A stretch of 8,346 bases of DNA, taken from positions 1 to 8,346 of the forward strand of contig JAPKCL010000071.1 in the NCBI GenBank assembly GCA_028822955.1, read 5' to 3'. Source of the stretch: Candidatus Poseidoniaceae archaeon. GTDB lineage: Archaea > Thermoplasmatota > Poseidoniia > Poseidoniales > Poseidoniaceae. The notes under the pieces are model-generated. The model was not told the origin of the DNA and made no database searches. It saw nothing but the letters and a program-made list of their open reading frames with translations. Positions 6,472 to 8,346 of the stretch are shown piece by piece (positions within the stretch are counted from its first letter, which is position 1; each line of letters opens with the position of its first letter). A program made the translations under genes and the position numbers.

Positions 6472-7083
6472 TCATTCCATGTCGCCCATACCATCCATGT
6501 CAGTGTTCATGGCTTGTGTATATCCCGATTCAGGAATAGTGGCGTTGAACCACATGCTCATTTCGTGGGCGCTGTCCCATAATCCAATCCGGGCGGAAAG
6601 TATGGTATTGTTCTCGATAAGTAATACGTGTGGAATTGAAGTTACTGACAAATTCTCTGACAACGATGGGGCGTGTAAAAATGGACGATCAATCGAGCGA
6701 TTCAAATCTCCTTCAATCATGGCATGCCATTCAGTCATATTCGAGCCATCGTCCGCTTTATGTTTGTTCATGACGAGTAAATGATTCGGCATCATCGATT
6801 CGTCAAGTGCATCGATTGTTGGCTTGCAGTGGGTGCACCAAGATGCTGAAAAGTAGGCGACCCAACGTCCACTTTCATTGGCTGAAGATTCATTCCAATG
6901 TGTTCCATTTTGGTCAATCAAGTCAAAACTTGGTAGTGAACAACCGATGTACCATTCGGGAATATTACCTTCAGTGCAAATTGCAATTTCATCATCCACT
7001 GCTTCCATTTCAGCTCCCATACAACCTGAAAGACTACTTACAGAAAACAAAAGAACGAGTAAAGATGAGATTATTTTGTCCAT
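6472..7083 (-). CDS. Thioredoxin-fold lipoprotein, TlpA-like
   Basis: A 203-residue exported protein. Residues 4-20 are a hydrophobic signal sequence ending in a lipobox (LSGC), with C21 as the probable lipid-anchored residue. The thioredoxin domain follows: strand RWVAYFSASW (73-82), active site C83-T-H-C86, and the cis-Pro element TSIPHVLLIEN (148-158). It probably acts outside the membrane as a thiol-disulfide oxidoreductase. Two further Cys (C36 and C48) precede the domain and could form a disulfide or an extra redox pair. Eight N-x-S/T sequons (N59, N64, N69, N115, N128, N144, N158, N180) suggest heavy N-glycosylation. The C-terminus is Met/Asp-rich. The ATG at 7083 has a weak GAGTGA 6 nt upstream. 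The gene faces the deacetylase gene end-to-end with 46 bp between, and follows the membrane-protein gene on the same strand after a 136-bp gap or less. Its redox partner is not in the window. Confidence 0.92.
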   Translation of the reverse strand: MDKIISSLLVLLFSVSSLSGCMGAEMEAVDDEIAICTEGNIPEWYIGCSLPSFDLIDQNGTHWNESSANESGRWVAYFSASWCTHCKPTIDALDESMMPNHLLVMNKHKADDGSNMTEWHAMIEGDLNRSIDRPFLHAPSLSENLSVTSIPHVLLIENNTILSARIGLWDSAHEMSMWFNATIPESGYTQAMNTDMDGMGDME

Positions 7084-7210
7084 TTCAAATCACTCTTGTC
7101 TATGGTTTTGTCACTATGGTCGACCGTATCAACCTATTGCACAATGATGCACAGAAAAGATTCACTGCTTACTTTGGATCGGGCATTACTTTGCTAAAGC
7201 CCTCTCTCGA
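7084..7210. other. Intergenic region between the lipoprotein and membrane-protein genes
   Basis: 127 bp with no convincing gene and no clear TATA box. It contains a TGCACA direct repeat (7138-7143 and 7148-7153) whose first copy sits in a small palindrome ATTG-CA-CAAT. The lipoprotein promoter should lie here if the two genes are transcribed separately. Confidence 0.4.
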
Positions 7211-8074
7211 TTATTCGGACTCAAGAAAACTTCTAAATTCTTTTTTGTTGAATAAAATTCCCGATAACAGAACTGAAGAACCTAGGCACCCGGCGAGAAT
7301 GAAGAGGATTGCTCCTGATGTTCCCGGACTTGCAATTGCAACACGCAAGATTACAGTCGATAATATGAAACCAGTATTTCTTGCCAAATGGGAAAAATCT
7401 GTGATATACTGATATGAGACCAGAAGTATTAGGATATCTGCCATGATGAGTACTGTGAAGAAGTCTAAGAAGAAAATCATGCGATTTGTACTTCCATCTC
7501 CCTGGAATAAAGAATATGACCAAGTCGACAGAGAGTAGATTGCAACCAGAATATACACCCCGAGTAGTAAGATTGCAAGTTGTTTTTTCTGCGCAATAAA
7601 ATTATCTAAATCTTCGTTTTCGCTGGTATTCAAACTGATTTCTCGTTGAGCATTGTTAAAGAAGAGAGCTGTGCAAAAAAGTACGACAAAGGCAATACAT
7701 TCTATTGCTAAGGTTGTGATACTATTATCAACTGATGAAGATACTGATGCATCGATATCTGATAACCTCTTGAGAATATCTCGAACAACAAGTAAAGTAA
7801 TAATTTCAAATTGTTTCCCAATTGAATTGGTAAATGATTTAGGGATTGTGCGAATTAATTCATACACTTCATAGGCCAAGAAGATGGAAAAAGGCGTGTA
7901 CAATGAATCGAGATATGAATCAAATAATCCACTGGTCTTTTCACTCAAACCAATCCATTCTAACTGATAGAGAAGACAAAGCAATAAGTGGACGAGAAAA
8001 CCAAAAATTGCAGTCCGAATACAAACAATGCGCAATTTTTCGTTTACACTTGAACCCAATAACCGGTCGTACAT
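7211..8074 (-). CDS. Multi-pass membrane protein of unknown function
   Basis: A 287-residue integral membrane protein. Hydrophobic segments lie near residues 22-39, 122-143, 168-190, 203-222, 236-252 and 255-276, with a weaker one at 58-71. That gives six or seven helices. The most striking part is a soluble or interfacial block after the weak segment: YEVYELI (68-74), IPKSF (77-81), SIGKQFEI (84-91) and RDILKRL (98-104). This pattern of Glu, Pro, Gly-Lys-Gln-Phe-Glu and Arg-Asp looks conserved. I recall similar blocks in uncharacterised bacterial proteins but cannot name the family. Possible roles are channel, transporter or sensor; none is proven. The ATG at 8074 is chosen because AGGTGA lies 5 nt upstream; the GTG at 8083 lies inside that Shine-Dalgarno sequence. 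The gene is visibly A+T-richer than its neighbours and may have been acquired. It is followed by the lipoprotein gene on the same strand. Confidence 0.85.
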   Translation of the reverse strand: MYDRLLGSSVNEKLRIVCIRTAIFGFLVHLLLCLLYQLEWIGLSEKTSGLFDSYLDSLYTPFSIFLAYEVYELIRTIPKSFTNSIGKQFEIITLLVVRDILKRLSDIDASVSSSVDNSITTLAIECIAFVVLFCTALFFNNAQREISLNTSENEDLDNFIAQKKQLAILLLGVYILVAIYSLSTWSYSLFQGDGSTNRMIFFLDFFTVLIMADILILLVSYQYITDFSHLARNTGFILSTVILRVAIASPGTSGAILFILAGCLGSSVLLSGILFNKKEFRSFLESE

Positions 8075-8079
8075 TAGAT

Positions 8080-8085
8080 TCACCT
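8080..8085 (-). promoter_or_regulatory. Shine-Dalgarno sequence of the membrane-protein gene
   Basis: AGGTGA on the minus strand, 5 nt before the ATG at 8074. It fixes the start and rules against the overlapping GTG at 8083. Confidence 0.65.
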
Positions 8086-8346
8086 AATTCTTAGTTTTTT
8101 ATTATTCATTCAAATAGGTGTGTTCAAGAAATACTCTCTTTAATTCAAACTGAAAAACGTTCAATCGAAGAATTGGTGCACTCGCTGCCTCCCGTACAAG
8201 GGCCCCGGTTGTACTCGTCCGCATTCACAACGGTACGGTTGTACACGTATACGGCTACGAGGGGGACCCTTGTGTTTAGAGAGGAATTGAATTAATTAGA
8301 ATAAATCAATTGTGGGGCCCTTCTGTTAGTGAATACACCTCATAGG
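8086..8346. other. Gene-poor right end: A/T-rich leader, GC-rich island, A/T-rich tail
   Basis: No convincing gene is seen here. 8086-8170 is A/T-rich, contains a T-run at 8095-8100 and probably holds the promoter of the membrane-protein gene; on the minus strand AATAATAAAAAAC (8092-8104) is the best TATA-like patch. 8175-8275 is a sharply bounded GC-rich island with dense inverted and direct repeats. 8276-8312 is again A/T-rich, with an AATTGA/TCAATT inverted repeat (8285-8290 and 8306-8311). A second GC cluster, GGGGCCCTT, lies at 8314-8322. Short open frames exist through the island in several frames, but none has both a good start and a ribosome binding site. Confidence 0.55.
8196..8273. 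other. Long imperfect hairpin in a GC-rich intergenic island (candidate structured RNA or DNA element)
   Basis: ACAAGGGCCCC (8196-8206) pairs with GGGG-A-CCCTTGT (8262-8273), giving an 11-bp stem with one bulged A at 8266. Stacked on it, CTCGT (8214-8218) pairs with ACGAG (8257-8261). CCG (8219-8221) then pairs with CGG (8252-8254). An apical ACAAC (8227-8231) pairs with GTTGT (8238-8242) around a GGTACG loop. A 7-nt bulge (8207-8213) lies on the 5' side. This could be a small RNA, a 5' leader element of the membrane-protein gene (minus strand), a cruciform, or the footprint of a mobile element. It matches no RNA family I recognise: I see no tRNA T-arm, no 5S layout, no C/D boxes and no SRP core. 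Confidence 0.45.

Noticed and set aside
6807..7412. Plus-strand 201-codon frame
   Set aside because: It overlaps both the lipoprotein and the membrane-protein genes in antisense, and has no recognisable domain or ribosome binding site.
8095..8100. T-run as a transcription terminator
   Set aside because: It lies on the plus strand, whereas the adjacent gene is on the minus strand, and no plus-strand gene ends there. It is more likely part of an A/T-rich promoter.
8184..8196. 13-base match to the complement of a conserved bacterial 16S rRNA segment (GCTGCCTCCCGTA)
   Set aside because: The match ends abruptly on both sides and the flanks look nothing like rRNA, so it is taken as chance and not as an rRNA gene fragment.
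8102..8224. Minus-strand 40-codon frame (starts MRTSTTGALVREAASAP) through the GC-rich island
   Set aside because: It starts inside the hairpin without a Shine-Dalgarno sequence. Other frames through the same island on the plus strand are equally open, so openness is explained by base composition. It could be revived if homologues conserve it.
8175..8275. tRNA, 5S rRNA or SRP RNA in the GC-rich island
   Set aside because: No T-loop GTTC-type motif, no cloverleaf, no 5S-like layout and no SRP helix 8 signature could be found by eye.

Overview
The window looks like chromosomal DNA of an archaeon. My best guess is a marine planktonic euryarchaeote (Marine Group II / Poseidoniales), at about 0.6 confidence. 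The basis is an IGHMBP2/UPF1-like helicase, a Cys4 zinc-ribbon protein with a long acidic and Pro/Thr-rich tail, a thioredoxin-fold lipoprotein dense in N-glycosylation sequons, Shine-Dalgarno sequences of the GGAGGTGA type, and compact gene clusters. No rRNA, tRNA, CRISPR array, transposase or integrase was recognised.

Layout. (1) About 1-3751, minus strand: a run of three genes read helicase -> RDD membrane protein -> Pro-rich protein. The last gene ends in a 12-bp minisatellite encoding about 14 Ser-Gly-Pro-Pro units. A possible further gene starts at base 22 and leaves the window. (2) 3752-3866: a 115-bp divergent intergenic region with a TATA-like box. (3) 3867-6425, plus strand: a tight operon of zinc-ribbon protein, RimJ/RimL-like GNAT acetyltransferase and NodB-type polysaccharide deacetylase. 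Each downstream gene has its Shine-Dalgarno sequence at the end of the gene before it. The last pair overlaps by 4 bp. (4) 6472-8074, minus strand: a thioredoxin-fold lipoprotein preceded by a multi-pass membrane protein of unknown function whose gene is visibly A+T-richer than the rest. (5) 8086-8346: about 260 bp without a convincing gene, holding a GC-rich island in A/T-rich flanks that can fold into a long hairpin.

How the genes may work together. The acetyltransferase and deacetylase are translationally coupled and may modify the same kind of substrate, such as amino sugars or cell-surface polymer; this is inferred from arrangement only. The lipoprotein and the multi-pass protein both belong to the cell envelope. 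The helicase is a nucleic-acid enzyme whose link to the RDD and Pro-rich proteins is unclear. The strongest unexplained signals are the structured GC-rich island at the right end, the nested minisatellite at the left end, and the uncharacterised membrane protein. None is proven to be a new system.
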